64,000 nt of DNA. It comes from Billgrantia saliphila (GTDB lineage Bacteria > Pseudomonadota > Gammaproteobacteria > Pseudomonadales > Halomonadaceae). Positions 45,609 to 56,209 of this stretch are shown here, in pieces. The stretch spans positions 80,927-144,926 of the forward strand of contig NZ_PJRN01000011.1 in the NCBI RefSeq assembly GCF_002930105.1, given 5' to 3'. The translations under genes were made by a program, and so were the position numbers. Below the pieces are notes generated by a model. The model saw only the letters and a program-made list of their open reading frames with translations, was not told where the DNA came from and searched no databases. Position 1 is the first letter of the stretch, and each line of letters opens with the position of its first letter.

Positions 45609-45639
45609 AGCGTTATCCACAGAAACTGTGGATAACGCT
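45609..45639. promoter_or_regulatory. Perfect inverted repeat made of two consensus DnaA boxes
   Basis: A 14-bp arm AGCGTTATCCACAG and its exact reverse complement flank a 3-base AAA centre. Each arm contains the consensus DnaA box: TTATCCACA at 45613-45621 and TGTGGATAA at 45627-45635, inverted with 5 bases (GAAAC) between. It lies 7 bases after the DUF1338-like stop. It can be a protein-binding site or an RNA hairpin. No dnaA, dnaN, gidA or DnaA-rich AT region is nearby. Confidence 0.85.
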
Positions 45640-45735
45640 GTGCAAGGCGCTGGGGTAAACCTCTTATGCCAAGTCATCACGGGACTGACATGCACTGGTC
45701 AAGGAATCGCCACAGAAAAACGTGAGGGAAGAACA

Positions 45736-45767
45736 CCAGGGCCCGGACACAATGGTCCGGGCCCTGG
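45736..45767 (-). terminator. Terminator of the CoA-transferase operon
   Basis: A perfect 13-bp stem (CCAGGGCCCGGAC / GTCCGGGCCCTGG) with a 6-base loop lies 20 bases past the scoB stop on the minus strand. The minus-strand sequence after it, TGTTCTTCCC, is T-rich, as expected for an intrinsic terminator. Confidence 0.75.
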
Positions 45768-45787
45768 CGACGCGCACGTGGCGCGAA

Positions 45788-46447
45788 TCAATCGAAGGTC
45801 ATCTCCGGCACATGATCGGGCACGATCAGCTTGCCCGCGGTCTTCTCGACGATCTCCTCGACGCTGACTCCCGGGGCGCGCTCCTTGAGAATGAAGGCGC
45901 CGTTCTCGATCTCAAGGTAAGCGAGGTCGGTAAGCACGCGGTTGATGCAGCCGGCGCCGGTCAGCGGCAGCGTGCACTTCTCCAGTAGCTTGGACTCGCC
46001 GTGCTTGGAGGCGTGGGTCATGGTGCAGATGATGTTCTCGGCGCCGGCCACCAGGTCCATCGCCCCGCCCATGCCCTTGATCAGCTTGCCCGGCACCATC
46101 CACGAAGCGATGTTGCCTTCCTGGTCGATCTCGAAGGCGCCGAGTACGGTCAGGTCGACGTGGCCGCCGCGGATCATGGCAAAAGATTCCGCCGAGTGAA
46201 AGATCGCCGCGCCGGGCCGGGCCGTCACGGTCTGCTTGCCGGCATTGATCATGTCCGGGTCGACCTCTGCCTCGGTGGGGAAGCGCCCCATGCCGAGCAG
46301 GCCGTTCTCGGACTGGAGCATGACGTCGATACCCTCGGGGACGTAGTTGGCCACCAAGGTGGGGATACCGATCCCCAGGTTGACGTAGAAGCCGTCCTTG
46401 AGTTCCTGCGCCACGCGCTGTGCCATCTGTTCGCGAGTCAGTGCCAT
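45788..46447 (-). CDS. scoB: 3-oxoacid CoA-transferase, subunit B
   Basis: 219-residue beta subunit that transfers CoA from succinyl-CoA to acetoacetate. The catalytic glutamate is E47 in LQSENGLLGMG. Other features: NLGIGIPTLVANYVPEG, the MIRGGHVDLTVLGAFEID region and MGGAMDLVAGA. It lies 80 bases downstream of scoA. With 3-hydroxybutyrate dehydrogenase (42074-42847) it completes conversion of 3-hydroxybutyrate to acetoacetyl-CoA. Confidence 0.95.
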   Translation of the reverse strand: MALTREQMAQRVAQELKDGFYVNLGIGIPTLVANYVPEGIDVMLQSENGLLGMGRFPTEAEVDPDMINAGKQTVTARPGAAIFHSAESFAMIRGGHVDLTVLGAFEIDQEGNIASWMVPGKLIKGMGGAMDLVAGAENIICTMTHASKHGESKLLEKCTLPLTGAGCINRVLTDLAYLEIENGAFILKERAPGVSVEEIVEKTAGKLIVPDHVPEMTFD

Positions 46448-46527
46448 CTTGTTTGCCTCTTGTGTTCGGTGGAGAAGCGGTCGGCCGAGCGCTGCTGGCC
46501 GCCTGCGAATGCGCCAACCGTGCGGGA

Positions 46528-47229
46528 TCAGCCCTCGCGCACGGTGCGCTTCTCGATACGCTTCTCGAAGGTGCCCTGGATGATGCGGTCGACGTAGATG
46601 CCCGGCGTATGGATCTGGTCGGGACGCAGCTCGCCCGGCTCGACGATCTCTTCGACCTCAACCACGGTGACCTTGCCGCAGGTGGCCGCCAGCGGATTGA
46701 AGTTCTGGGCGGTATCCCGGTAGACCACGTTACCGTAACGGTCGGCCTTCCAGCCCTTGACGATGGCGAAGTCGGCGTGGAACGCCTCTTCGAGAATGTA
46801 GTGACGGCCGTTGAACTCGCGCACCTCCTTGCCTTCGCCGATCGGCGTGCCGTAGCCGGTGGCGGTGTAGAAGGCCGGGATGCCCGCCCCGCCTGCGCGC
46901 ATCTTCTCGGCCAGCGTGCCTTGCGGCGTGAGGATCACCTCGATCTCGTCGTTGAGCATCTGCTGCTCGAACAGCGCATTCTCGCCCACGTAGGAGGCGT
47001 AGAAGCGCTTGATCTGCTTGTCCTCTAGCAGCAGCCCCAGGCCGAAGCCGTCGACACCGCAGTTGTTCGAGATGACGGTCAGGTCCTTCACGCCGCGGCG
47101 CTTGATCTCGGCGATGAGGTTCTCGGGGATGCCGCACAGGCCAAACCCCCCGGCAGCGACGGTCATGCCGCTCTCGATGCCTTCCATTGCCTCTTCGTAG
47201 GAGTACACGCGCTTGTCGAATCCGGCCAT
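46528..47229 (-). CDS. scoA: 3-oxoacid CoA-transferase, subunit A
   Basis: 233-residue alpha subunit. The CoA-binding glycine-rich region is [16 protein letters not shown], followed by [14 protein letters not shown] and the [20 protein letters not shown] loop. It precedes scoB on one transcript. The upstream 136 bases are AT-rich and contain palindromes shared with the divergent LysR gene (47327-47349), so acetoacetate or hydroxybutyrate availability may be sensed by that regulator. Confidence 0.95.
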   Translation of the reverse strand: MAGFDKRVYSYEEAMEGIESGMTVAAGGFGLCGIPENLIAEIKRRGVKDLTVISNNCGVDGFGLGLLLEDKQIKRFYASYVGENALFEQQMLNDEIEVILTPQGTLAEKMRAGGAGIPAFYTATGYGTPIGEGKEVREFNGRHYILEEAFHADFAIVKGWKADRYGNVVYRDTAQNFNPLAATCGKVTVVEVEEIVEPGELRPDQIHTPGIYVDRIIQGTFEKRIEKRTVREG

Positions 47230-47326
47230 CGCGAAGCCTCGTCTTGTTGTGAAATGAATTTAACCGCAGAAAAACCGTACCTGATCAGTGTTGACCCGAC
47301 CAATATATTTGTTAAGTTTGTTTTTT

Positions 47327-47349
47327 TTATCAATTGATCTGAAAGATAA
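47327..47349. promoter_or_regulatory. Inverted repeat in the scoA-lysR divergent region, candidate LysR operator
   Basis: TTATC at 47327-47331 pairs with GATAA at 47345-47349 across 13 bases, and an internal perfect palindrome ATCAATTGAT occupies 47329-47338. The site lies in a strikingly AT-rich stretch (a run of T at 47321-47328) only 17 bases before the LysR start. Dyads of this size are usual LysR binding sites. Confidence 0.45.
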
Positions 47350-47365
47350 ATAAAACAAGCCACCG

Positions 47366-48265
47366 ATGACCATGACCGTCAAACAACTTCGAGCCTTCCT
47401 GGCGGTTGCTCAGACCTTGAGCTTCACGCAGGCGTGCGAGCGGCTGCATATTTCTCAGCCCGCGCTGAGCCTGGCCATCAAGGGGCTGGAGGAGACGCTC
47501 GGCGGCGCGCTGCTGATTCGCAGCACGCGCAGTGTGCGGCTGACACCCGAGGGCGAGACCCTGCTGCCGTTGGCCAAGCGCCTGCTCGCCGACTGGGACA
47601 ACGCCGAGGAGTTGCTGCGCCAGCGCTTCACCCTGCAGCTCGGCCGCGTGGCGCTGGCGGCCATGCCATCGATCGCCTGTAACCGTCTCCCCCGCGCACT
47701 GCGCGTCTTCCGCGAGCGCTTTCCCCGGGTCAACGTGACGGTGCACGACGTAATCAACGAACAGGTCATCGACATGGTGCGCCATCAGCAGGTGGAGTTG
47801 GGCATTGCCTTCGAGCCCGAAACTCGCGAAGGGATCGACTTCCTGCCTTTATTCGACGACACCTTCGTCGCCGTGCTCCCGCCCGATTCGCCACTGGCCA
47901 CGGCCGCGGTGGTCGACTGGAGCGCCCTGCTCGTTCACGATTTCATCACTCTGCAGCGTCCTTCCATGGTGCGCATCCTGATGGAGCAGGCGCTCGCGCG
48001 CCGCGGCACCGAACTTCCGGTTGCCTTCGAGAGCCATCAGCTCGCCACGGTGGGGCGCATGGTGGCGAGCGGCCTCGGCGTCAGTGCCGTGCCCGCGCTG
48101 TGCCGTGAGCAGATGCACGAGCTCGGCGCCCGCTGCGTCCCTCTGCATGAGCCCAGCATCCGTCGTACCGTGGGCGTGGTGCTGAGTGCCGGCCAGGAAC
48201 TCTCGACCGCTGCCCGCGCCCTGCATGAGGTCCTGCAGACGACCCTGTGCGAGGCGCTACCGTGA
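47366..48265 (+). CDS. LysR-family regulator divergent from the CoA-transferase genes
   Basis: 299-residue LysR-type regulator. The N-terminal HTH has LSFTQACERLHISQPALSLAIKGLEETLGGALLIRSTRSVRLTPEGE. The effector domain (about residues 90-299) has LPRALRVFRERFPRVNVTVHDVINEQVIDMVRHQQVELGIAFEP. Position opposite scoAB suggests it regulates ketone-body use. ATG 47366 is followed by a second possible ATG at 47372. No clear RBS was seen. Confidence 0.9.
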   Translation: MTMTVKQLRAFLAVAQTLSFTQACERLHISQPALSLAIKGLEETLGGALLIRSTRSVRLTPEGETLLPLAKRLLADWDNAEELLRQRFTLQLGRVALAAMPSIACNRLPRALRVFRERFPRVNVTVHDVINEQVIDMVRHQQVELGIAFEPETREGIDFLPLFDDTFVAVLPPDSPLATAAVVDWSALLVHDFITLQRPSMVRILMEQALARRGTELPVAFESHQLATVGRMVASGLGVSAVPALCREQMHELGARCVPLHEPSIRRTVGVVLSAGQELSTAARALHEVLQTTLCEALP

Positions 48266-48353
48266 GCGGCAAGCGCTGGGCAGCCCCGGCCCGATCCATT
48301 AGCATGTGCGGCTGGTGTGAACGAACCCGAGTCATGACGGTAAGGAGTCAGGC

Positions 48354-49223
48354 ATGTCGACCCTGAAAGGGCTCGTCAGCGTACTGCTACTGGTAGTGAA
48401 TACCCTGTTCTGGTCGATACCCCTGATTCTGCTGACGGTGATCAAGCTGATCACGCCGGGCCGGCCGCTGCGCCTGTGGGTGCTGCGTGGCCTCAACGGC
48501 GTGGCGCTCAACTGGATCGGCTGCAACCTCTGGTGGATGCGCCGCTGGCTGCGGCCCAAGCTCAGTGTCTCGCTGCCCCCGGGATTGTCGCGCGATCAGT
48601 GGTGGCTGGTGATCTCCAACCATCGCAGCTGGACCGATATCTTCCTGCTGCTGATGGCCCTGCACAGGCGCATCCCCATGCCGCGCTTCTTCCTCAAGCG
48701 CCAGCTCATCTGGGTGCCAATTGTGGGACTGGCCTGGTGGGCGCTCGAATTCCCCTTCATGCGTCGCTACTCCCGTGAGCAGTTGGAGCGCAATCCGCGT
48801 CTGGCGCACATCGACCGTCATGCCACCGAGCGAATGTGTTCACGTGCACGCGAGATGCCCATTGCGATTTTCAACTTCGTTGAAGGAACCCGATTTACCC
48901 CGGCCAAGCGCGACGTCCAGAATAGCCCTTTCCGCCATCTGCTCCGGCCCAAGTCCGGCGGTATCGCGCAAGTGCTGAATCTGCTCGGCGACCGGCTAAG
49001 CGGCATACTCGACGTTACGCTGCGCTACACGAACCCCAACCCGACGTTCTGGGGCTTCCTGTGCGGACGCGAAGGTCCGGCCTCCCTCGAGGCCCGCCGG
49101 CTCGAAGTCCCCGATTGGATGCTCCAAGGCAGCTATCACGACGACCCGCACTACAAGGAACGCTTCCATTCATGGCTCAATGCCCTGTGGCAGGAAAAAG
49201 ACCGGGCGCTCGACTCGCGCTGA
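48354..49223 (+). CDS. 1-acyl-glycerol-3-phosphate acyltransferase-family protein (YihG type)
   Basis: 289-residue membrane acyltransferase of the PlsC superfamily. The catalytic NHxxxD motif is NHRSWTDIFLLL, and the substrate-binding motif EGTRF occurs in FNFVEGTRFTPAKRDVQNSPF. One or two N-terminal hydrophobic segments lie at about residues 5-35. Members of the YihG group transfer acyl chains to lysophosphatidic acid as a PlsC paralogue. AAGGAG-like sequence precedes the ATG (GTAAGGAGTCAGGC, eight bases). The 3' end overlaps the next gene in another frame. Confidence 0.9.
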   Translation: MSTLKGLVSVLLLVVNTLFWSIPLILLTVIKLITPGRPLRLWVLRGLNGVALNWIGCNLWWMRRWLRPKLSVSLPPGLSRDQWWLVISNHRSWTDIFLLLMALHRRIPMPRFFLKRQLIWVPIVGLAWWALEFPFMRRYSREQLERNPRLAHIDRHATERMCSRAREMPIAIFNFVEGTRFTPAKRDVQNSPFRHLLRPKSGGIAQVLNLLGDRLSGILDVTLRYTNPNPTFWGFLCGREGPASLEARRLEVPDWMLQGSYHDDPHYKERFHSWLNALWQEKDRALDSR

Positions 49224-50119
49224 TCCTGATCGCGCTGCTGCTGATCGGCGGTTGCGCGTCGCGCGGTGGCAGTGAGGTTCAGCGCAGCGGCGACCCCGGT
49301 ATCGCCGGCAATTGGGTCGTGGTCCAGCGCGGCGATACCTTGGGCAGCATCGCCGCCCGGGCCGATGTTCCACTGGCGCGCCTGCAACGTTTCAATCCCG
49401 GCGTGGATGCGAATCGCCTCCGGGTCGGGCAACGCCTGCTGGTGCCCACGCAGCAGGAGCGTGCCCCATCGGACGGCCCCTACCGCTACCAGATACGCCC
49501 AGGCGATACCTATTCCGCCATCGCCCGACGCTTCGGCACCACGCCGGCGCGCATCCAATCCGCCAACCCCGGCGTCGCGCCGACGCGGCTACGGGTCGGT
49601 CAGATCGTGCAAGTACCGCTGCGCGGCTCCTCATCCCGTGTCGCCGCCGCCCCGCCCGCCAGTTCAAGCCGGGCAAGCAGTGGTGGGAACAGCGCACCGG
49701 CACGCACGCCTGCCGCGCCTGCCAGTACCGGCTCGCTCCCCAATTGGGCGCGCAACTGGCCCTGGCCGCTGGAGGACTACCGCGTCGTGCGCGCCTATGG
49801 CACCGATAGTCACGGCACTCTGCAACCGATGCTGCTGGCCACCAACCGCGGCGCACGAGCCCGGGCGGTTGCAGACGGAGACGTGCGCTTCGCCGGCAGC
49901 ATGCGCCAGCTCGGCCGCGTGGTGATCGTGCACCATGCCGACAACCTGCAGAGCGTCTACGCCCTGTGCGACCGCCTGCTCGTGGATGATGGCGCCCGCG
50001 TCAGTCGTGGCGCCCCGCTGTGCGAGGTCGGCTTCAGCAACGCCACGGAACGTTTCGATCTTCTGTTCGACATGCGTCAGGGCGGCAAGCCGATCGACCC
50101 ACGACGCGTGCTACGCTGA
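49172..50119 (+). CDS. Lipoprotein with two LysM domains and a degenerate LytM (M23) domain, NlpD-like
   Basis: 315-residue protein. The signal peptide ends in lipobox LLLIGGC, giving an outer-membrane or inner-membrane lipoprotein. Two LysM repeats follow: VVVQRGDTLGSIAARADVPLARLQRFNPGVDANRLRVGQRLLV and YQIRPGDTYSAIARRFGTTPARIQSANPGVAPTRLRVGQIVQV. After a Ser/Ala/Pro-rich linker comes a LytM-like domain. Its catalytic positions are lost: the YAHL motif reads YALC and the HLHFE motif reads RFDLLFD. It resembles NlpD/EnvC, non-catalytic activators of amidases. ATG at 49172 overlaps the acyltransferase gene by 52 bases; no strong RBS was found, so the start is provisional. Confidence 0.8.
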   Translation: MAQCPVAGKRPGARLALILIALLLIGGCASRGGSEVQRSGDPGIAGNWVVVQRGDTLGSIAARADVPLARLQRFNPGVDANRLRVGQRLLVPTQQERAPSDGPYRYQIRPGDTYSAIARRFGTTPARIQSANPGVAPTRLRVGQIVQVPLRGSSSRVAAAPPASSSRASSGGNSAPARTPAAPASTGSLPNWARNWPWPLEDYRVVRAYGTDSHGTLQPMLLATNRGARARAVADGDVRFAGSMRQLGRVVIVHHADNLQSVYALCDRLLVDDGARVSRGAPLCEVGFSNATERFDLLFDMRQGGKPIDPRRVLR

Positions 50120-50123
50120 CCGC

Positions 50124-50732
50124 ATGCACACGACGTGTTGGGAAAATCTCCTCGATTCGCCCACGCTGCGACTGGCCCCGGGCTTCCTCGACCGGCTCCA
50201 GGCCGACGAGGCCCTGGCCCGGCTCGATAGCGAACTGGAGTGGCAGCGCCCCAGGCTGCGCCTCTACGGGCGCGAGCACACCATCCCTCGCCGACAGGTC
50301 TGGATGGGCGATGCCGAGGCCCGCTATCGCTACTCGGGCCGAGACTTCGTTCCCCAACCCTGGCATCCCACGGCTGCCTGGGTTCGCGACCGGGTTCAGG
50401 CCTGTCTGGCGCAGATCGACGTCCCGGCGCGCTTCAATAGCGTACTGCTCAACCGCTACGCGGACGGCGAGGAGCGCATGGGCTGGCACAGCGACGACGA
50501 GCCCGAACTCGGCGAGGCGCCGGTCATTGCCGCTGTCAGCCTGGGTGCCGAGCGTCCCCTGCGCATGCGCTGGAAACACGGCGTCGGCAAGCCATTCAAT
50601 GTCTGGCTGCCTCACGGCAGCCTCTTGCTGATGGGAGCGGGCTGCCAGGCGGCACTACAGCACGCCCTGCTGCCCCGTCGCCTTCCCGGCCTGCGTATCA
50701 GCCTTACCTTTCGCCACGTCGTACCGCGCTGA
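50124..50732 (+). CDS. alkB: Alpha-ketoglutarate-dependent DNA dealkylase AlkB
   Basis: 202-residue Fe(II)/2-oxoglutarate dioxygenase that reverses alkylation of DNA bases. The metal facial triad is visible: H122 and D124 (GWHSDDE) and H180 (LQHALL), with R191 and R197 in RISLTFR as 2-oxoglutarate binding arginines. LLNRYADGEERMGWHSDDEPELG is typical of the family. Start ATG 50124 lies 4 bases after the stop of the preceding gene. The protein is close in length to E. coli AlkB (216 residues) and shows no Ada-like neighbour. Confidence 0.94.
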   Translation: MHTTCWENLLDSPTLRLAPGFLDRLQADEALARLDSELEWQRPRLRLYGREHTIPRRQVWMGDAEARYRYSGRDFVPQPWHPTAAWVRDRVQACLAQIDVPARFNSVLLNRYADGEERMGWHSDDEPELGEAPVIAAVSLGAERPLRMRWKHGVGKPFNVWLPHGSLLLMGAGCQAALQHALLPRRLPGLRISLTFRHVVPR

Positions 50733-50740
50733 GCCCCGCT

Positions 50741-52015
50741 TCAGCGCGCCTGCCGGTACAATCCCCACAGCACCGCTATCAGCAGCGCATAGATAAGGCC
50801 GCCGGCGGGGTAAGCCAGGAAGCTGTAGGTCAAGCCGAAGTCGATGAAGGTCACCGGCACCAAGGTACCCGCCACCGCCAGTGCGCGACGCTCGCCGGAG
50901 CCGACTCCGACGCCGCGAGCAAACAGCCACAATGGCGTAGCGTAGAGCGCCAACAACGCAATGAGCCCGGGCAAGCCACGCTTGACCCAGGCATCGAGCA
51001 CATCGTTATGGGTATGCCAGAAGCGCCCCAGTTTCGGATCCTGCTCCCCTTCGGCGCCGCGCTCGCGCATCGCCGTCTGGTAGCCACGCTCTCCCCATCC
51101 GCTCAGGGGACGTTCGGCGATCAGTTCCGACGCCCCCTTCCACATATCCAGCCGCGCGCTGACCGAGGTCATCTCGTCGTCGCCCGCCATGTAGAGGCGC
51201 AGGCTGCTGACCGCGTTGTCGACGCGCTGGGCGACCTGCGTCTGCGGTGTCGCGTAGAGACCGCCCACCAGGGCCAGCAGCGCGACGGTCAAGACCACCC
51301 GCCAGCCCAGCGTCAAACGTCGACCGTGGCCGCGATACAGCACCCAGATGGCGAGCGGCAGGCCGATCCAGCCGCCACGGGAGCCGGACAAGGCGGATGC
51401 CACCAACCCCGCCAGACCTCCGGCAATCAGCAGTAGCGACCAGGGCCAACGCTCCTGCCGCGCGAACGACCAGCTCAACCCCCCCAGGCAGAGCAGTCCG
51501 GTGAGCAAGCCCAGGTTGCCGAAAAGAATCGCATGAAAAGGCTCGTGACCATGGGCTCTGGCCAAGCCTTCATAAACACGCTGCCACAGCGCCCAACCAC
51601 CGGCGCCGAGGCCACCCAGCGCCAGCCCGGCCCACAGCCAGGCGGGCGTCATCCTGACCTTGGCAAAGGCGGTCAGCGTGGCCACGGCCAGCCACAGCGG
51701 CCAGGCATCGTAGAGACCGACCAACCCCTCGCCGTGAGCCAGAGGGACGGCCAGCCAGACCATCCCATGGAACATCAGGACTGCCATCAGCAACAGGTCC
51801 TCGCGTCGAGGAAACCCGTCGAGCTGCCCCTCCTCGCCGAGACAGGCCGCCGCCAGCATCAGTACGGGAACGGCCACCAGCGTGTTCCACGGCAATACCA
51901 GCATGGCGGCACCCAATACGAGCATGGCCGTCGCCGCCAGCCATGCCTGGCATTGCATTCTCAGGTCGCGGGGCATGACCCCGACAATCGGTCGGTAGGA
52001 GTTGTCTTCCATCAT
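50741..52015 (-). CDS. O-antigen ligase/polymerase-family membrane protein
   Basis: 424-residue polytopic inner-membrane protein with about 10-12 hydrophobic segments. The periplasmic loop contains the conserved ligase motif HTHNDVLDAWVKRGLPGLIAL, preceded by LSGWGERGYQTAM, as in the Wzy_C/O-antigen ligase family (PF04932). Such enzymes attach polymers to lipid A core, or to proteins, or polymerise repeat units. It converges on alkB (8-base gap) and precedes glmS by 180 bases. A second related protein occurs at 61047-62390. Confidence 0.88.
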   Translation of the reverse strand: MMEDNSYRPIVGVMPRDLRMQCQAWLAATAMLVLGAAMLVLPWNTLVAVPVLMLAAACLGEEGQLDGFPRREDLLLMAVLMFHGMVWLAVPLAHGEGLVGLYDAWPLWLAVATLTAFAKVRMTPAWLWAGLALGGLGAGGWALWQRVYEGLARAHGHEPFHAILFGNLGLLTGLLCLGGLSWSFARQERWPWSLLLIAGGLAGLVASALSGSRGGWIGLPLAIWVLYRGHGRRLTLGWRVVLTVALLALVGGLYATPQTQVAQRVDNAVSSLRLYMAGDDEMTSVSARLDMWKGASELIAERPLSGWGERGYQTAMRERGAEGEQDPKLGRFWHTHNDVLDAWVKRGLPGLIALLALYATPLWLFARGVGVGSGERRALAVAGTLVPVTFIDFGLTYSFLAYPAGGLIYALLIAVLWGLYRQAR

Positions 52016-52127
52016 GGCGGTCGCTCGTCCGTTGATACGCTGCCGTCACTGGGCGCCGCGACGTGCTGCCTTCCTGGCAAGCCACGGCGTCCTGTCACTC
52101 ATCACCTCTCGGCGCAATGGGATCGAT

Positions 52128-52151
52128 GCCTGCCCCGCCGGCGCGGCAGGC
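52128..52151 (-). terminator. Stem-loop downstream of glmS
   Basis: GCCTGCC pairs with GGCAGGC across a 10-base loop that itself contains the palindrome GCCGGC, 46 bases past the glmS stop. A second imperfect stem (CACAAAC / GTTCGTG) occurs nearer the stop. No T-tract was seen, so its strength as a terminator is uncertain. Confidence 0.35.
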
Positions 52152-52196
52152 GAGTTCGAGTGTCACAAACGGAGGTTCGTGTCGCTTGGCCCCGGC

Positions 52197-54047
<1,851 letters not shown>

Positions 54048-54193
54048 GTTCTGTTCTCCATGAACGGTGCCCGGCCCGCATGCGGACCGTGAGCACTGAC
54101 TAGCAAGCGGGTTATGCGGTGCGATGTGGCAGCTGCGATGAGAAGCCTGTCGATCATCCCAGTCCGACAGGCGCAATGCCGGGAGTCGTCCGG

Positions 54194-56161
54194 CTAGCGA
54201 TAGCGCTCCAGGATCGGCCTCAGGGGTGTCACCGCGGCGCTCGTGACAGGCGCCTCGGCCTCTCGGCGACGCTTCTCCAGCCACACGAGATCGACGATCT
54301 CACCCTGGGGGCGATAGGCGGTGGGGGCTTCCAGCAGCAGCCGGCGAATGCCGTTGTGATGAAAGTGTCGACAGGCCTCGAACAGGCGGTCGAGATACGC
54401 CTCCAGTCGAGGCCACTCCCAGAACACCTCTTGAGCCGTCATGATGCGCGGATGCGAGGTCGCGGACACGTCTTCTCCCACCAGCAGCTCTTCGTAGAGC
54501 TTCTCGCCGGGGCGCAGCCCGGTGTAAGCGATGGCGATGTCGCCATCCGGGTGGCGCTCGTCGCGCACCTTGAGCCCCGATAGTCGCACCATCTGACGCG
54601 CCAGGTCGGCGATGCGCACCGGCTCGCCCATGTCGAGAACGAATACGTCCCCTCCCTGCGCCATGGCGCCGGCCTGGATGACCAGTTGCGCCGCTTCGGG
54701 GATGGTCATGAAGAAACGGGTGATGTCGGGGTGGGTCACGGTGATCGGCCCGCCAGCCTGGATCTGCTCACGAAACAGCGGCACCACCGAGCCACTGGAA
54801 CCCAGCACGTTACCGAAGCGCACCATGCAGAAGCGGGTGGCGCTCTGGTGACTGGCAAGAGCCTGACAGATCAACTCGGCCAGTCGCTTCGTGGTGCCCA
54901 TCACGTTGGTCGGCCGCACCGCCTTGTCGGTGGAAACCAGCACGAAGGTCTCGACGCCGGCTTCGATTGCTGCACGAGCCGTGGAAAGCGTGCCGAAGAC
55001 ATTGTTCTGTACGCCTTCGACGACATTGTGCTCGACCATCGGCACATGCTTGTAGGCCGCCGCATGGTAGACGGTCTCGACTGCATAGGCTTTCATTACC
55101 GCGGTCAGACGCTGGCGATGCTGCACGGACCCGAGAAGCGCCTCGATGCGCACCTCATGCCCCTCTTCCTTTGCGATGCGGCGAAGGTCCTGCTCGATGC
55201 AATAAAGGCCGAACTCGGAAATCTCGAGCAACAGCAGGCGACTCGGTCCATGGCGCAGGATCTGGCGGCACAGCTCGGAGCCGATGGAACCACCGGCGCC
55301 GGTCACCAGCACCACCTTGCCGCGGATGTTGGCTTCCATCAGGGTCGGGTTGGGGGGGACCGGATCGCGCCCAAGCAGATCCTCCACCGCCACGTCACGG
55401 ACCTCGCTGATCCTGGCGCGTCCGGTCACCATGTCGGCCACGCCGGGGATCGTCTGAACCGGGAACCCTTGCGGCTCGAGCTCGGCGAGGATCTCGCGTC
55501 GGCGTTCACGGCTCACGCTGGGCATCGCCAGGAGTACCCGCTCGGCACCGTAGGTGTCGGACAGGTACCCGAGCTGGCGCGGCGGGTAGACCTTGAGGCC
55601 CTCGATGTACGTGTTCTGCAGACTCACGGCATCGTCGACGAAGGCGATCGGCAGGTACTCCTGGCCATGGTTGAGCGATACGGCCAGTTGGCGACCCGCC
55701 GAGCCGGCGCCGTAGATCACCACGCGCGGCTTGTGGCGGATCTGGCTGCGCAGGTAGATCGCACGCAGGCCAAAGCGCACCCCACCGATGGTCAGCAGCG
55801 CCAGCATGGCATAGATGAAGGGCACGCTACGCGGGATACCGAGCGCGAAGAGATAGCTCGCCAGCGGCAGCGACAGCGCCGACACCACGACCCCGATCAC
55901 CACGGCGCGGATCGCCTTGGGTCCCAGGTAGCGGATCACCGCACGATAGAAGCCCAGGCGGATATAGATGGCCAGGCTCAGCGGGATCATCACCACCAGC
56001 GCCAGCCAGGTGCGCACCTCCACCAATGGCGCCCAGTCCTCCAGGCGCAGCAGCATGGCCAGCAAGAAGCTCGCCGCGATCAGCACGCAGTCAACCACCA
56101 GCTGGATGGTGCGCTTCTGCCGTCTGGGCAGGCGGAACAGGGATTGCAGCAGATTTCGCAT
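54194..56161 (-). CDS. UDP-GlcNAc 4,6-dehydratase family membrane protein (PglF/WbpM/CapD type)
   Basis: 655 residues in two parts. The N-terminus holds four hydrophobic helices (about residues 18-40, 50-68, 84-104, 113-128). A first nucleotide-binding domain has GAGSAGR at 151-157. The catalytic SDR has TGAGGSIGSELC at 287-297, HAAAYKHVPMVEHN, STDKA at 410-414, and the dehydratase-type M421-x3-K425 in place of YxxxK. This is the arrangement of PglF and WbpM, which make the 4-keto-6-deoxy intermediate for bacillosamine or related sugars. It follows the aminotransferase in the same operon. Confidence 0.9.
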   Translation of the reverse strand: MRNLLQSLFRLPRRQKRTIQLVVDCVLIAASFLLAMLLRLEDWAPLVEVRTWLALVVMIPLSLAIYIRLGFYRAVIRYLGPKAIRAVVIGVVVSALSLPLASYLFALGIPRSVPFIYAMLALLTIGGVRFGLRAIYLRSQIRHKPRVVIYGAGSAGRQLAVSLNHGQEYLPIAFVDDAVSLQNTYIEGLKVYPPRQLGYLSDTYGAERVLLAMPSVSRERRREILAELEPQGFPVQTIPGVADMVTGRARISEVRDVAVEDLLGRDPVPPNPTLMEANIRGKVVLVTGAGGSIGSELCRQILRHGPSRLLLLEISEFGLYCIEQDLRRIAKEEGHEVRIEALLGSVQHRQRLTAVMKAYAVETVYHAAAYKHVPMVEHNVVEGVQNNVFGTLSTARAAIEAGVETFVLVSTDKAVRPTNVMGTTKRLAELICQALASHQSATRFCMVRFGNVLGSSGSVVPLFREQIQAGGPITVTHPDITRFFMTIPEAAQLVIQAGAMAQGGDVFVLDMGEPVRIADLARQMVRLSGLKVRDERHPDGDIAIAYTGLRPGEKLYEELLVGEDVSATSHPRIMTAQEVFWEWPRLEAYLDRLFEACRHFHHNGIRRLLLEAPTAYRPQGEIVDLVWLEKRRREAEAPVTSAAVTPLRPILERYR

Positions 56162-56209
56162 ATCGTCTCTCCATGACTGCGGGCGCCCGACGCGCCCGCT
56201 GGTCCGGCG

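Noticed and set aside
45609..45639. DnaA boxes as the chromosomal replication origin
   Set aside because: Only two boxes are present, with no AT-rich unwinding region, no dnaA/dnaN/gidA neighbours and no box array.
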